Source: Arthrobacter alkaliphilus
Lineage (GTDB): Bacteria > Actinomycetota > Actinomycetes > Actinomycetales > Micrococcaceae
DNA length: 47,700 bases
Reading direction: 5' to 3'
NCBI RefSeq assembly: GCF_021483235.1
Contig: NZ_JAKEEC010000031.1
Span: forward strand, 1-47,700
This document shows, one piece after another, positions 8,651-17,241 of the stretch. The translations under genes were made by a program, and so were the position numbers. Numbering within the stretch: position 1 is the stretch's first letter; the number at the start of each line of letters is the position of its first letter. Under the pieces are notes generated by a model. That model was given only the letters and a program-made list of their open reading frames with translations. It searched no databases and had not been told where the DNA came from.

Positions 8651-8880
8651 GGCTGGCTGTAGGCCTTGCCCGCGGACTGCACTGCGAGTTCGAGGCCCAG
8701 CGTCCCAAGCACGGCGAGTAGGGGTTCCAATTGGACCGTGGTTTTCCCTTGCTCCACGAAACGCACGAACCGCTCCGAGACGCCGGCGAGGTCGGCGAGG
8801 TCGGACTGGCTCAGGCTGAGGGAGCCGCGGCGGGCGCGAACCGTGGCGCCGAGGGACTCGGTGAATTCCTTGGGGGACAT
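8647..8880 (-). CDS. hipB: HipB-like antitoxin, XRE-family HTH
   Basis: 77 residues with an XRE HTH (SQSDLADLAGVSERFVRFVEQGK) and a C-terminal strand segment (LLAVLGTLGLELAV) typical of HipB. It binds its own operators and neutralises HipA. Of two nearby ATGs, the one at 8880 is preferred because GAGGAAGG is six bases upstream; the ATG at 8886 directly abuts that sequence. The stop overlaps the hipA start by four bases. Confidence 0.88.
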   Translation of the reverse strand: MSPKEFTESLGATVRARRGSLSLSQSDLADLAGVSERFVRFVEQGKTTVQLEPLLAVLGTLGLELAVQSAGKAYSQP

Positions 8881-8945
8881 GTCCATCCTTCCTCGTGCCC
8901 GGAGAGCATGCGCGCGCTTCGGGGGATACGCGAGCCGTGAGTGTG

Positions 8946-8964
8946 ATCGGTACGTTCGTGCCGG
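8946..8964. promoter_or_regulatory. HipB operator O1 (candidate)
   Basis: ATCGGTACGTTCGTGCCGG, identical to the copy at 9017-9035. The inner CGGTACG-TT-CGTGCCG is an imperfect palindrome (6 of 7). It covers about +1 to +20 of the predicted hip transcript. Confidence 0.65.
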
Positions 8965-8971
8965 TTTCTTC

Positions 8972-9000
8972 ATTTTGCGCCTCGAACGGGCGAGGATCAA
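8972..9000 (-). promoter_or_regulatory. hipBA promoter (candidate)
   Basis: On the minus strand TTGATC (8995-9000) and CAAAAT (8972-8977) are separated by 17 bases. The promoter lies between the two identical 19-bp repeats, as expected for an autorepressed toxin-antitoxin operon. Confidence 0.55.
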
Positions 9001-9016
9001 GTGCCCGAGGCGGGAA

Positions 9017-9035
9017 ATCGGTACGTTCGTGCCGG
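9017..9035. promoter_or_regulatory. HipB operator O2 (candidate)
   Basis: Second exact copy of the 19-bp element, 71 bp from the first and upstream of the predicted -35. Spacing near seven helical turns would put both sites on the same DNA face. Confidence 0.65.
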
Positions 9036-9117
9036 CGGGCTCGCAGCCGACATCGTGGGTGCGGGCCGTCAGCTGCGCTCCGGCACGCCGGTTTGGGGCC
9101 ACCACCCACGAATTCGG

Positions 9118-9744
9118 CTAGCTGCGGACAATGGCGGGGTTCCGCTTGGCCCACCACAGCAGGCCGATGTATGTCAGGTCGAACACGCTGCACAGGGCTC
9201 CGACGCCGAAGATGAAGAACGAATTTCCCAGGATCCCGAAGCTGATGGTCGGCGCCAGGGTACCGATCCACTTCGCCACCGCGATCACCATGGATTGGCC
9301 CCGCAGTCCGCGGCGGGCAACGAACATGGCGATGAACAGGCCGGACATGAGGAGATTCTGCAGGAAGGCCGCGTACTTTGAGGCCGGATCCCAATCGAAC
9401 TCGGCGATGAAGAGCCATTGCACGGTGAAGGACGCAAGGAGCAGGAGGACTGACCATCCAACGAACAGCGGGCGCGTAACGAAGCCGGGGAGCTCCCGCC
9501 TGCCGAAGCGAAGGAAGGTGTACACGATCACCATGTCCGCCAAAGCCCAGGCAATGTTGATGATGCCCTGCACGGAGAGCCTCGTGCTGAGCGAGTGGAG
9601 CGCGTAAATGACCTCCCACGCGATGTTCAGGCCCAGGGCCGCCGCCGGGATCGCGTAGCTCTTGTCCCGGAAGCCGACCAAGATCGCACAGACGTAGACG
9701 GTGGTCCAGGCGACTCCACTCAGGATCGTCAGGAACAGATTCAA
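9118..9744 (-). CDS. Seven-helix membrane protein resembling transmembrane terpene cyclases
   Basis: 208 residues with about seven hydrophobic helices (near 4-24, 30-50, 58-78, 92-113, 126-143, 152-172, 174-198). The pattern NIAWE in helix 2 (Glu44) and VFDLTYIG in the last helix (Asp189) resembles the acidic pair that membrane terpene cyclases of the PaxB/Pyr4 type use to protonate their substrates; this is family resemblance, not proof. The TTG start at 9744 is chosen for GGAAGGAAG just upstream and because the protein begins at helix 1. It follows the GNAT-AAA gene by 22 bp, so the two form an operon. No prenyltransferase gene is nearby. Confidence 0.7.
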   Translation of the reverse strand: MNLFLTILSGVAWTTVYVCAILVGFRDKSYAIPAAALGLNIAWEVIYALHSLSTRLSVQGIINIAWALADMVIVYTFLRFGRRELPGFVTRPLFVGWSVLLLLASFTVQWLFIAEFDWDPASKYAAFLQNLLMSGLFIAMFVARRGLRGQSMVIAVAKWIGTLAPTISFGILGNSFFIFGVGALCSVFDLTYIGLLWWAKRNPAIVRS

Positions 9745-9766
9745 GGTTCTTCCTTCCGCGTTGCCC

Positions 9767-11080
9767 TTAGACTCGGCCCAGGACGTCGATGTCTTCGAGG
9801 AAGTCCTGGTGCACTTCCTCGCTGACAGTGGTGCGGGTGTCGGCGATTGCGTCGAGGTAGTCCTGGGTGACCGGCCCCTTCCGAGCATCCGACGCCGGTG
9901 CGGAGCCCCCGGAGGGTGACGCCCCGACGTCGTAAACTGCCTTCTCCAGGGCACGCTGCGAGGCGCTTCGCGCCGCGTACTCAATATCCGCGGGCGAGAA
10001 GCCTTCCGTGCGCGAGACCAGCAAGTCCACATCCACGGAGTCCACCACGCTCGCCGGGATGAATCGCTGCCACATGGCCTCGCGGGCGTGGACGTCGGGC
10101 AGGCCGATCGGTATGACGTAGTCGAAGCGGCCGTGGCGCAGGAACGCCGAATCCAGTGCGCGGATGAAGTTCGTGGCGCACACCAGGAGGCGGCCGGGCT
10201 GTTCGCGGAAGGCCGGGATGATCTTGAGGAGCTCGTTGGTGACGCCCTGCAGCGGCGACGGCGGCTCGCCCGACCGCTGGGCGGCGATCTCCTCCACCTC
10301 GTCGATGAAGACGACGGCGTGCTCCAGTTCGGCGATCTCCAGGAACGTCTCGCGCAGGGCGCCCGCCAGGCCCTTAGGATCCGAGGCAAGCCGGGACGGG
10401 AAGACCTCCACGAACGGCCACTCGAGCCGGGAAGCGATCGCCTTCGCGAAGGTCGTCTTACCGGTCCCCGGAGGGCCGAAGAGCACGACGGCGCGCGGCG
10501 GCACCACGCCGAATTGATCGGCAAGGTCGGCCTCGGCCAGGGGCAGAACCAAGCGACGCTCCAGCAGTTCCTTCTCGCGCCGCATCCCGGCGACGTTCTC
10601 CCACAGGTCCCGGGCCAGGATGCGGCCGCCGAGCTGGCTCAACGGCTCCAGCTCCTGGCGCTGCACCGGGATGGTCCGCTCAAAATAATGCAGGTTTTGC
10701 TTGAGCTGGAAGCCGCGGCCCAGGAACGCTTCGACGCGGGTCTCGGACTCGGGCATGAGCGCCGAGAGCTTGTTCAGGCCGAGCGGAGCCATCCGGTTTT
10801 CGACGGCGGCCAGCAGCGAGGTGCCGATCCCGCGTCCGCGGAACTCGGGCAGTGTAGCCAGGAACACAATCCAGCCTTGGTCATGAGCCGCGCGTCCGAC
10901 GGCGGCACCCACCACCTGATCGCCCTGCACCGCCACGACGGCGTGGTCCTTCTCGCACGACGCGAGGACCTCGGAGAGCGCATAGACCGGATCGACATTG
11001 TCTGCCTTGAGCGACTCCCACAGATGGAGGATCCCGTCCATGTCGGACGAATGGAAGTCCCTGATGCGCCAATTGCTCAT
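9767..11080 (-). CDS. GNAT acetyltransferase fused to an AAA ATPase
   Basis: 437 residues in two domains. Residues 1-140 form a GNAT fold with the acetyl-CoA loop RGRGIG (81-86). Residues about 165-430 form an AAA module: Walker A GPPGTGKT (202-209), Walker B VVFIDE (256-261), sensor Asn304, arginine-finger segment LRHGRFD (314-320), and a small helical lid (GFSPADIEYAARSA). The AAA part looks like the FtsH/Cdc48 group but has no protease. ATP-driven remodelling coupled to acetylation is an inference. ATG 11080 is preceded by AAGGAG. It is transcribed with the membrane protein at 9118; the 17-bp array begins 90 bp upstream. Confidence 0.88.
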   Translation of the reverse strand: MSNWRIRDFHSSDMDGILHLWESLKADNVDPVYALSEVLASCEKDHAVVAVQGDQVVGAAVGRAAHDQGWIVFLATLPEFRGRGIGTSLLAAVENRMAPLGLNKLSALMPESETRVEAFLGRGFQLKQNLHYFERTIPVQRQELEPLSQLGGRILARDLWENVAGMRREKELLERRLVLPLAEADLADQFGVVPPRAVVLFGPPGTGKTTFAKAIASRLEWPFVEVFPSRLASDPKGLAGALRETFLEIAELEHAVVFIDEVEEIAAQRSGEPPSPLQGVTNELLKIIPAFREQPGRLLVCATNFIRALDSAFLRHGRFDYVIPIGLPDVHAREAMWQRFIPASVVDSVDVDLLVSRTEGFSPADIEYAARSASQRALEKAVYDVGASPSGGSAPASDARKGPVTQDYLDAIADTRTTVSEEVHQDFLEDIDVLGRV

Positions 11081-11120
11081 GCCCGCTCCTTGCTGGATCG
11101 CCATCGATTGCCTGCTGTTG

Positions 11121-11126
11121 AGCATA
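11121..11126 (-). promoter_or_regulatory. Possible -10 element of the GNAT-AAA operon
   Basis: TATGCT on the minus strand lies 40 bases before the start codon, between the gene and the tandem array. No convincing -35 is seen, so a promoter inside or beyond the array cannot be excluded. Confidence 0.3.
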
Positions 11127-11170
11127 GGCGAACCGGTGAGGGAGCGGGGGTTGCGCGGGCGTTGCGTTAC

Positions 11171-12033
11171 GCGGCTACCCCGCTTACGCGGCTACCCCGC
11201 TTACGCGGCTACCCCGCTTACGCGGCTACCCCGCTTACGCGGCTACCCCGCTTACGCGGCTACCCCGCTTACGCGGCTACCCCGCTTACGCGGCTACCCC
11301 GCTTACGCGGCTACCCCGCTTACGCGGCTACCCCGCTTACGCGGCTACCCCGCTTACGCGGCTACCCCGCTTACGCGGCTACCCCGCTTACGCGGCTACC
11401 CCGCTTACGCGGCTACCCCGCTTACGCGGCTACCCCGCTTACGCGGCTACCCCGCTTACGCGGCTACCCCGCTTACGCGGCTACCCCGCTTACGCGGCTA
11501 CCCCGCTTACGCGGCTACCCCGCTTACGCGGCTACCCCGCTTACGCGGCTACCCCGCTTACGCGGCTACCCCGCTTACGCGGCTACCCCGCTTACGCGGC
11601 TACCCCGCTTACGCGGCTACCCCGCTTACGCGGCTACCCCGCTTACGCGGCTACCCCGCTTACGCGGCTACCCCGCTTACGCGGCTACCCCGCTTACGCG
11701 GCTACCCCGCTTACGCGGCTACCCCGCTTACGCGGCTACCCCGCTTACGCGGCTACCCCGCTTACGCGGCTACCCCGCTTACGCGGCTACCCCGCTTACG
11801 CGGCTACCCCGCTTACGCGGCTACCCCGCTTACGCGGCTACCCCGCTTACGCGGCTACCCCGCTTACGCGGCTACCCCGCTTACGCGGCTACCCCGCTTA
11901 CGCGGCTACCCCGCTTACGCGGCTACCCCGCTTACGCGGCTACCCCGCTTACGCGGCTACCCCGCTTACGCGGCTACCCCGCTTACGCGGCTACCCCGCT
12001 TACGCGGCTACCCCGCTTACGCGGCTACCCCGC
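11171..12033. repeat. Perfect 17-bp tandem repeat, about 50.8 copies
   Basis: The unit GCGGCTACCCCGCTTAC repeats 50 times without any visible mismatch, followed by a 13-bp partial copy. Each unit contains the short inverted pair GCGG/CCGC. Because 17 is not a multiple of three and the plus-strand unit lacks stops, all three plus frames are open and encode the same 17-residue repeat; on the minus strand TAA and TAG close every frame. There are no spacers, so it is not a CRISPR array. It separates the 3' end of the FAH-family gene from the start of the GNAT-AAA gene, both on the minus strand. Confidence 0.97.
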
Positions 12034-12921
12034 GGCCGCGGCGAGCGAACCCGTCCGGGCTTCGTGGAACTCCTGCCGCTGCCGGCCGAGTCCATCGACC
12101 TCGAGCTCCACCACGTCGCCCGACTGGATATACGGGAAACGACCGGACAGTGCCACGCCTTCCGGGGTGCCCGTGAGGATCACATCGCCGGGCTCCAGGA
12201 CCATGAACTGGCTGAGGTGGTGGACGATGGTGCGGACATCGAAGATCATGTCCGAGGTGTTGGACGATTGGCGGATCTCGCCGTTCACCCAGGTCCGCAG
12301 GCCGAGGTTGCCGGCGTCGAGCTGGTCGGCCGGAACCAGCCACGGGCCAAGGGGCGTGGACTTCGGCAGGGACTTGCCTTTGGTCCATTGGCCAGCTGCA
12401 CCCGGCAGTTGGTAGTCGCGCTCGGAGAGGTCGTTGGCCACCACATAGCCCGCAATGCACTCCGCAGCCTCGTCCGTGCCTGAAAGGTATGACGCTTCCC
12501 GGGCGATGACGATTCCGAGTTCGACCTCCCAGTCGTACTTTTCCGACGACGGCGGGATGGGCGCCGCGTCGAACGGGCCACTGACCGTGTTGCTTGGCTT
12601 CAGGAACACCACGGGTGCTTCCGGCGGCGTTGCTCCGGACTCGGCCGCGTGTGCGGTGTAGTTGAGGCCGATGCATACAACGTTGCCGGGGCGGGCGATG
12701 GGCGAACCGATCCGGAGGCCTTCGACCGAAATCCGGGGAAGATCGCCGGCAGCAAGGGCTTCCCGGGTGCGGGCGATGCCGTCCGCCGCGAGGAACTCTC
12801 CGTTGACGTCCTTCGTCAGCGGGACAAGGCTGAAGTACTTTTCTGCCTGGCCGGCGTCCTGGGTGATGACCACCGGCTTTTCATTGCCGGGAGTGCCCAG
12901 CCGGGCGAATTTCATGTTCAT
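12025..12921 (-). CDS. Fumarylacetoacetate hydrolase family protein ending inside the repeat array
   Basis: 298 residues of the FAH fold, a metal-dependent hydrolase/decarboxylase/lyase family acting on diketo acids; the exact reaction is unknown. Metal ligands are visible as Glu132 and Glu134 (WEVELG) and Asp164 (VANDLSERD), with Lys183 in KGKS and the GTPEGV loop. The first ATG (12921) has GGAGG five bases upstream, better placed than the ATG at 12915. The natural end appears to be near RQEFHEA; about ten more residues follow, and the stop TAG (12025-12027) lies in the outermost repeat copy, so the array has replaced the original 3' end. Confidence 0.88.
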   Translation of the reverse strand: MNMKFARLGTPGNEKPVVITQDAGQAEKYFSLVPLTKDVNGEFLAADGIARTREALAAGDLPRISVEGLRIGSPIARPGNVVCIGLNYTAHAAESGATPPEAPVVFLKPSNTVSGPFDAAPIPPSSEKYDWEVELGIVIAREASYLSGTDEAAECIAGYVVANDLSERDYQLPGAAGQWTKGKSLPKSTPLGPWLVPADQLDAGNLGLRTWVNGEIRQSSNTSDMIFDVRTIVHHLSQFMVLEPGDVILTGTPEGVALSGRFPYIQSGDVVELEVDGLGRQRQEFHEARTGSLAAAAG

Positions 12922-13013
12922 GTATTCCTCCGTGCTTTGGCTCTGGCGTCCGAACTCTAGTCTGCTGTCGTCCTCCATAATCCGGAAATGTGACCCAGCC
13001 ACTACGCAAACAC

Positions 13014-13063
13014 CGACGGCGGCGCCTGGGTTCCATGCAAACGGAACCCAGGCGCCGCCGTCG
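13014..13063 (-). terminator. Strong hairpin terminator of the asparagine permease operon
   Basis: Perfect 21-bp GC-rich arms (13014-13034 and 13043-13063) with the eight-base loop ATGCAAAC, 20 bp beyond the permease stop. A fully matched stem of this length gives confidence despite the lack of a long T-run. Confidence 0.85.
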
Positions 13064-13082
13064 GGCACTTGGTACTGAAGGG

Positions 13083-14600
13083 CTAGATCCTGTCCTCGGC
13101 GCCGGCACGAGGCAGGTTGGCCACTACCGGCGAGCTGCCGGTGTAACCGTCCCGGGCTGCGGCGATTTCATGGATTTGCTTGCGGCACATGTACCAACCC
13201 ACCACAATGAGTGCGCAGGCGATGGCTGTGACCAACATGGTGAGCGGGGAATCGATGAACACCATTACCAAGACGCCGACGAGGAACAACAGCGAAAGGT
13301 AACCCGTGTAGGGTGCGCCGAACATCCGGAAAGACGGGCGCTTCAGCCAGCCCTTGTCCGCCCATCGCTTGAGCTGGAGTTGGCAAAGGACGATCGTGGC
13401 CCACGTGACGATGATGCCTACGGAAGCGACGTTCAGGACGATCTCGAAAGCGTCGGACGGTACGAGGTAGTTCAGCGGCACGCCCAGCAGGGAAACGCCG
13501 GCCGTGATGGCGATACCGCCGTAGGGAACGCCTGCCTTGTTCATGCGCTGTGCGAACTTCGGAGCGGAACCAGCCACGGACATCGAGCGCAGGATGCGGC
13601 CCGTGGAGTAAAGCCCGGCATTGAGGGAGGACAGGGCAGCGGTCAGGACCACGAGGTTCATGATGACGTCCACGCCCTGCACGCCGATGTGGCCGAAGAA
13701 CGTCACGAACGGGCTGACACCCTTGACGTAGGAGGTGTACGGGAGCAGCAGCGCCAACAGGATGACGGAACCGACGTAGAACACGGCGATGCGGACCACC
13801 ACGGAGTTGATGGCCTTGGGCATGATCTTCTCGGGGTTCTCCGTTTCGCCCGCCGCGGTACCCACGAGCTCGATCGAGGCGTAGGCGAACAGAACACCCT
13901 GCATGAGGATGATCATGGGCAGGATCCCGTTGGGGAAGACGCCGCCGTGGTCCGTGAGGAGGCTGAAGCCGACCTCCTGGCCCGGTACCGGCGTGCCGAA
14001 GATGACGAAGTAGGTACCGACGAACAGGAAGGCCACCAGCGCGGCCACCTTGATGAGCGCGAAGTAGAACTCCATCTCACCGAAGACCTTGACCGAGACC
14101 AGGTTCAGGCCAAGCACCACCAGGAGCGCGATCAGCGCCCAGGCCCACTGCGGCACGACGCCGATCCACGGGACATATTTGCCGAAGAAGTTCATGTAGA
14201 GCGCCGCGGCCGTGGTGTCCACGATGGTGGTGGTTGCCCAGTTGATCCAGTAGAACCAGCCGGAGACAAACGCAGCCTTCTCACCGAAGAACTCGCGGGC
14301 GTAGGAGACGAAGGAGCCCGACGACGGGCGGTGCAGGACGAGTTCGCCAAGGGCGCGCAGGATCAAGAAGGCAAAGAAGCCGCAGACCGCGTACGCGATG
14401 ACGAGGGAGGGGCCCGCTGCGTTGAGGCGGCCGCCGGCGCCCAGGAACAAGCCCGTACCGATCGCACCGCCGATTGCGATCATCTGGATCTGGCGCGGCT
14501 TCAGGCTCTTGTGGTAGCCCTTGTCCTCGGCGTGGAGGAGCGTTTCGGTGGAGTGCGCCTGGGGAGGGACCGTATGGTCGGTGATGGGTGCATTGGTCAT
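13083..14600 (-). CDS. ansP: Amino acid permease, probable L-asparagine transporter
   Basis: 505-residue APC-superfamily permease with about twelve membrane helices. The amino-acid-permease signature appears as [16 protein letters not shown] in helix 1, followed by [19 protein letters not shown]. Close relatives are the AnsP, GabP and CycA transporters. Asparagine is preferred because aspartase and asparaginase genes lie directly upstream in the same direction. The ATG at 14600 follows AAGGATT. It is 127 bp after aspA and ends at the 13014-13063 terminator. Confidence 0.85.
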   Translation of the reverse strand: MTNAPITDHTVPPQAHSTETLLHAEDKGYHKSLKPRQIQMIAIGGAIGTGLFLGAGGRLNAAGPSLVIAYAVCGFFAFLILRALGELVLHRPSSGSFVSYAREFFGEKAAFVSGWFYWINWATTTIVDTTAAALYMNFFGKYVPWIGVVPQWAWALIALLVVLGLNLVSVKVFGEMEFYFALIKVAALVAFLFVGTYFVIFGTPVPGQEVGFSLLTDHGGVFPNGILPMIILMQGVLFAYASIELVGTAAGETENPEKIMPKAINSVVVRIAVFYVGSVILLALLLPYTSYVKGVSPFVTFFGHIGVQGVDVIMNLVVLTAALSSLNAGLYSTGRILRSMSVAGSAPKFAQRMNKAGVPYGGIAITAGVSLLGVPLNYLVPSDAFEIVLNVASVGIIVTWATIVLCQLQLKRWADKGWLKRPSFRMFGAPYTGYLSLLFLVGVLVMVFIDSPLTMLVTAIACALIVVGWYMCRKQIHEIAAARDGYTGSSPVVANLPRAGAEDRI

Positions 14601-14727
14601 GGGAATCCTTAGGGGTGTCCTGTTGGGGAGGGGTCCGGATCTCGCCGTCCGGCTTTTTCGTCCGGGCGTGCAGGCCCGACGGTGGCAGGTTGGTGCCGCC
14701 GTCGTCGGACCTTCTGCCCGGCTCAGC

Positions 14728-16152
14728 CTAGTTGCTGAGGTTGGCCAGCCGTTCCGGGCGGAGGAGCTCATCGAGCTGCTCCGAGGTCAGCAGGCCGTGT
14801 TCGAGAACGAGTTCGGCAACGCCGCGTCCGCTTGCCAGCGCTTCCTGGGCGATGGCGGTGGCGGAGGCATAGCCGATGTGCGGGTTGAGGGCGGTCACGA
14901 GTCCGATTGACTGCTCAACGGTCAGGCGTAGCCGCTCGGTGTTCGCGGTGATGCCGCGGATGCAGCGTGACGTGAGTGTGCGGCACGCGGCTTCCAAATG
15001 GGAGATGCTCTTGTGGAGGCTGTGGACAATGATTGGCTCGAAGGCGTTCAGCTGGAGCTGTCCCGCCTCCGCGGCCATAGTGACTGTGACGTCGTTGCCG
15101 ATGACCTCATAGGCCACCTGGCTGACCACTTCCGGAATTACCGGGTTGATCTTGCCTGGCATGATGGACGATCCCGACTGCACGGCCGGCAGGTTGATTT
15201 CGCCCAATCCCGCCCGCGGCCCGGAGGACAGCAAGCGGAGGTCGTTGCAAATCTTGGAAAGCTTGACGGCGACGCGCTTGAGCACGCCGGAGAGGTGCAC
15301 GAACGCGCCAACGTCCTGGGTCGCCTCGATGAGGTCGACCGAGGTGACGAGGGGCAAGCCGGTGATCTCGGCCAAGTGCCTGCAGGCTGCTGAAGCGTAT
15401 CCAACGGGGGCGTTCAGTCCGGTCCCGATGGCGGTGGCGCCGAGGTTGATCTCGTGGATGAGCAGCTGGGACTCGGCCAGCCGGGCCCGGTCCTCGCCCA
15501 CAGTCACCGCATAGCCGCCGAATTCCTGGCCGAGGGTCATGGGGACGGCGTCCTGCAGCTGCGTGCGGCCCATCTTGACCACCGTGCGGAATTCCTGGCC
15601 CTTCTCCGCGAAGGCGACCTGGAGTTCCTGAAGAGCATCCAGAAGGCCCTGGACCGAGAAAATGGTGGCCAGGTTGACGGCGGTGGGGTAGACGTCGTTG
15701 GTGGACTGGCTCAAGTTGACGTGGTCGTTCGGGTGCAGCCTGGCGTAGTCACCCTTGGGGTGGCCGAGGATTTCCAGGGCCCGGTTGGCAATCACCTCGT
15801 TGGCGTTCATGTTGGAGCTGGTCCCGGCGCCGCCTTGGATAACGTCCACCATGAACTGCTCGTGGAGCTTGCCGTCCAGGATGTCCTGGCAGGCCTGCTC
15901 GATGGCGTCCGCACGTTCGTCGTCCAAGAGGCCAAGTTCGCGGTTGGTGTGGGCCGCGGCGAGCTTGACTGCGGCGAGGCCGTTGACGAGGTTGGCGTTG
16001 CTGGACAAGGGCTGGCCGCTGATGGGGAAGTTTTCGATGGCACGCAGCGTATGCACGCCCCAGTAGGCATCCGCGGGGACGTCGCGGTCACCGAGGAGAT
16101 CGTGTTCCGAGCGGAACTCGGTCATTGTCGTGGAGGGCACGGCAGTAGTCAT
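14728..16152 (-). CDS. aspA: Aspartate ammonia-lyase
   Basis: 474-residue aspartase/fumarase-superfamily enzyme converting L-aspartate to fumarate and ammonia. The superfamily signature [10 protein letters not shown] is at 327-336 with the catalytic serine, and [13 protein letters not shown] (146-158) and the [14 protein letters not shown] region match aspartases. The neighbouring asparaginase and permease favour aspartase over fumarase. ATG 16152 has AAAGGACC upstream; 37 bp separates it from the asparaginase stop. Confidence 0.92.
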   Translation of the reverse strand: MTTAVPSTTMTEFRSEHDLLGDRDVPADAYWGVHTLRAIENFPISGQPLSSNANLVNGLAAVKLAAAHTNRELGLLDDERADAIEQACQDILDGKLHEQFMVDVIQGGAGTSSNMNANEVIANRALEILGHPKGDYARLHPNDHVNLSQSTNDVYPTAVNLATIFSVQGLLDALQELQVAFAEKGQEFRTVVKMGRTQLQDAVPMTLGQEFGGYAVTVGEDRARLAESQLLIHEINLGATAIGTGLNAPVGYASAACRHLAEITGLPLVTSVDLIEATQDVGAFVHLSGVLKRVAVKLSKICNDLRLLSSGPRAGLGEINLPAVQSGSSIMPGKINPVIPEVVSQVAYEVIGNDVTVTMAAEAGQLQLNAFEPIIVHSLHKSISHLEAACRTLTSRCIRGITANTERLRLTVEQSIGLVTALNPHIGYASATAIAQEALASGRGVAELVLEHGLLTSEQLDELLRPERLANLSN

Positions 16153-16189
16153 TGCTGGTCCTTTGGTCTTCGGTGCTGGTTTGGCTGCG

Positions 16190-17221
16190 TCAGTTGGATG
16201 CGAGGAAGTCCGCGGCGCGGAGCACGCCAACAGGGTGGCCGCCGCCCAGCACGGGCGCGCTGGCAAGGGCGGCGAGCTGCCCGGCGTCGAGCCCCAATTC
16301 CTCAAGGACGCTGACGGTGACAGGCATGCGGGCGCGGTCGCCGCCGTCGGAGATCTTGATGGCGACGCCGGTGCCGTTCCGCAGGCCGACGAGCTGCAGG
16401 CCCTCGAAGCCGTCCTTGGCGAGCAGCCCTGGAACCGTACGCATGATCGCCGTGACGTCGCGCCCCTCGCCGGCCACCATCTCGGGGTAAGCGCGCATCG
16501 CGTGTGCCACCTGGCCTTCCGCGTCCGTGTTGTCCGCCGCCGCCAAGCGGCCATAGGCCCGGGCAATGCCATGCAGGCTGTGGGCGAAGAGCGGGGTGCC
16601 GCAACCGTCGGTGCTTACCGCGATCGCGTCTTCGCCCGTGAGTTCGGTAATGGTGTCCTTGACGAGGACTTGGAGCGGATGTTCGGGATCCAGGTAACCC
16701 TGCACGGGCCAGCCGTTGATCACGCACGTGGCGGCCATCGAAGCGTGCTTGCCGGAGCAATTCTGCGCCAGCTGGGTTGGTTTGCCGCCGCTGCGGAGCC
16801 ATTCTTCGCGTTCGGCGATGCCGTAAGGAAGGTCAGTGCTGTTTTCCAGCGCGCTCTTGTCCAGTCCGTGCATGTCGAGAATGCGTGCGGCGCCGTCGAG
16901 GTGCATTGCTGCTCCGGAGTGGCTCGCTGCGGTGAGGGCGAGGAGGTTCTCCGGAAGCTTGAGTCCAGCGCGGATCATGGCGACAGCCTGCAGCGGCTTG
17001 AGGGCGGACCGCGGGTAGAACGCGGCGTCGGGCTCGCCCGCTTGGAGGAGTGTTTCGCCGTCGGGCCCGACGGCGATCAGGGAGCCGTAGTGGACGCTCT
17101 CGACCAGGCCGTCGCGGGTTTGTTCGGCGAGGGGGACGTGGCGCGGAGTGGGCGGCGTCCCAACCGGGGCGGCCGCGGCGCTTTCGGGCAGAGCATTGTG
17201 CGTTGCATGCGGGGTGGGCAT
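16190..17221 (-). CDS. L-asparaginase II family protein (thermolabile type)
   Basis: 343 residues of the Rhizobium-etli-type asparaginase family (PF06089), which hydrolyses L-asparagine to aspartate and ammonia and is unrelated to the E. coli type. Family motifs include FYPRSALKPLQ, the Ser/Lys/Cys patch NCSGKHASM and the STDGCGTP loop. The ATG at 17221 is chosen because GAAGGAAG is directly upstream; an ATG at 17245 overlapping the regulator stop lacks a ribosome-binding site. It sits between the FadR-type regulator and aspA, giving the sequence asparagine to aspartate to fumarate. Confidence 0.9.
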   Translation of the reverse strand: MPTPHATHNALPESAAAAPVGTPPTPRHVPLAEQTRDGLVESVHYGSLIAVGPDGETLLQAGEPDAAFYPRSALKPLQAVAMIRAGLKLPENLLALTAASHSGAAMHLDGAARILDMHGLDKSALENSTDLPYGIAEREEWLRSGGKPTQLAQNCSGKHASMAATCVINGWPVQGYLDPEHPLQVLVKDTITELTGEDAIAVSTDGCGTPLFAHSLHGIARAYGRLAAADNTDAEGQVAHAMRAYPEMVAGEGRDVTAIMRTVPGLLAKDGFEGLQLVGLRNGTGVAIKISDGGDRARMPVTVSVLEELGLDAGQLAALASAPVLGGGHPVGVLRAADFLASN

Positions 17222-17241
17222 GTCTTCCTTCAGTTGGTGGA

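Noticed and set aside
11171..12033. CRISPR array
   Set aside because: The repeats are directly abutting 17-mers without spacers, and no cas genes are present.
10088..12415. Large plus-strand ORFs (775 and 392 codons) across the repeat array
   Set aside because: Their openness comes from the stop-free repeat. Their ends are antisense to the GNAT-AAA and FAH-family genes, and no ribosome-binding site or family match is seen.
12990..14612. 540-codon plus-strand ORF opposite the amino acid permease
   Set aside because: Its His/Asp/Glu-rich composition is typical of the antisense of a hydrophobic membrane protein, and it runs through the operon terminator.
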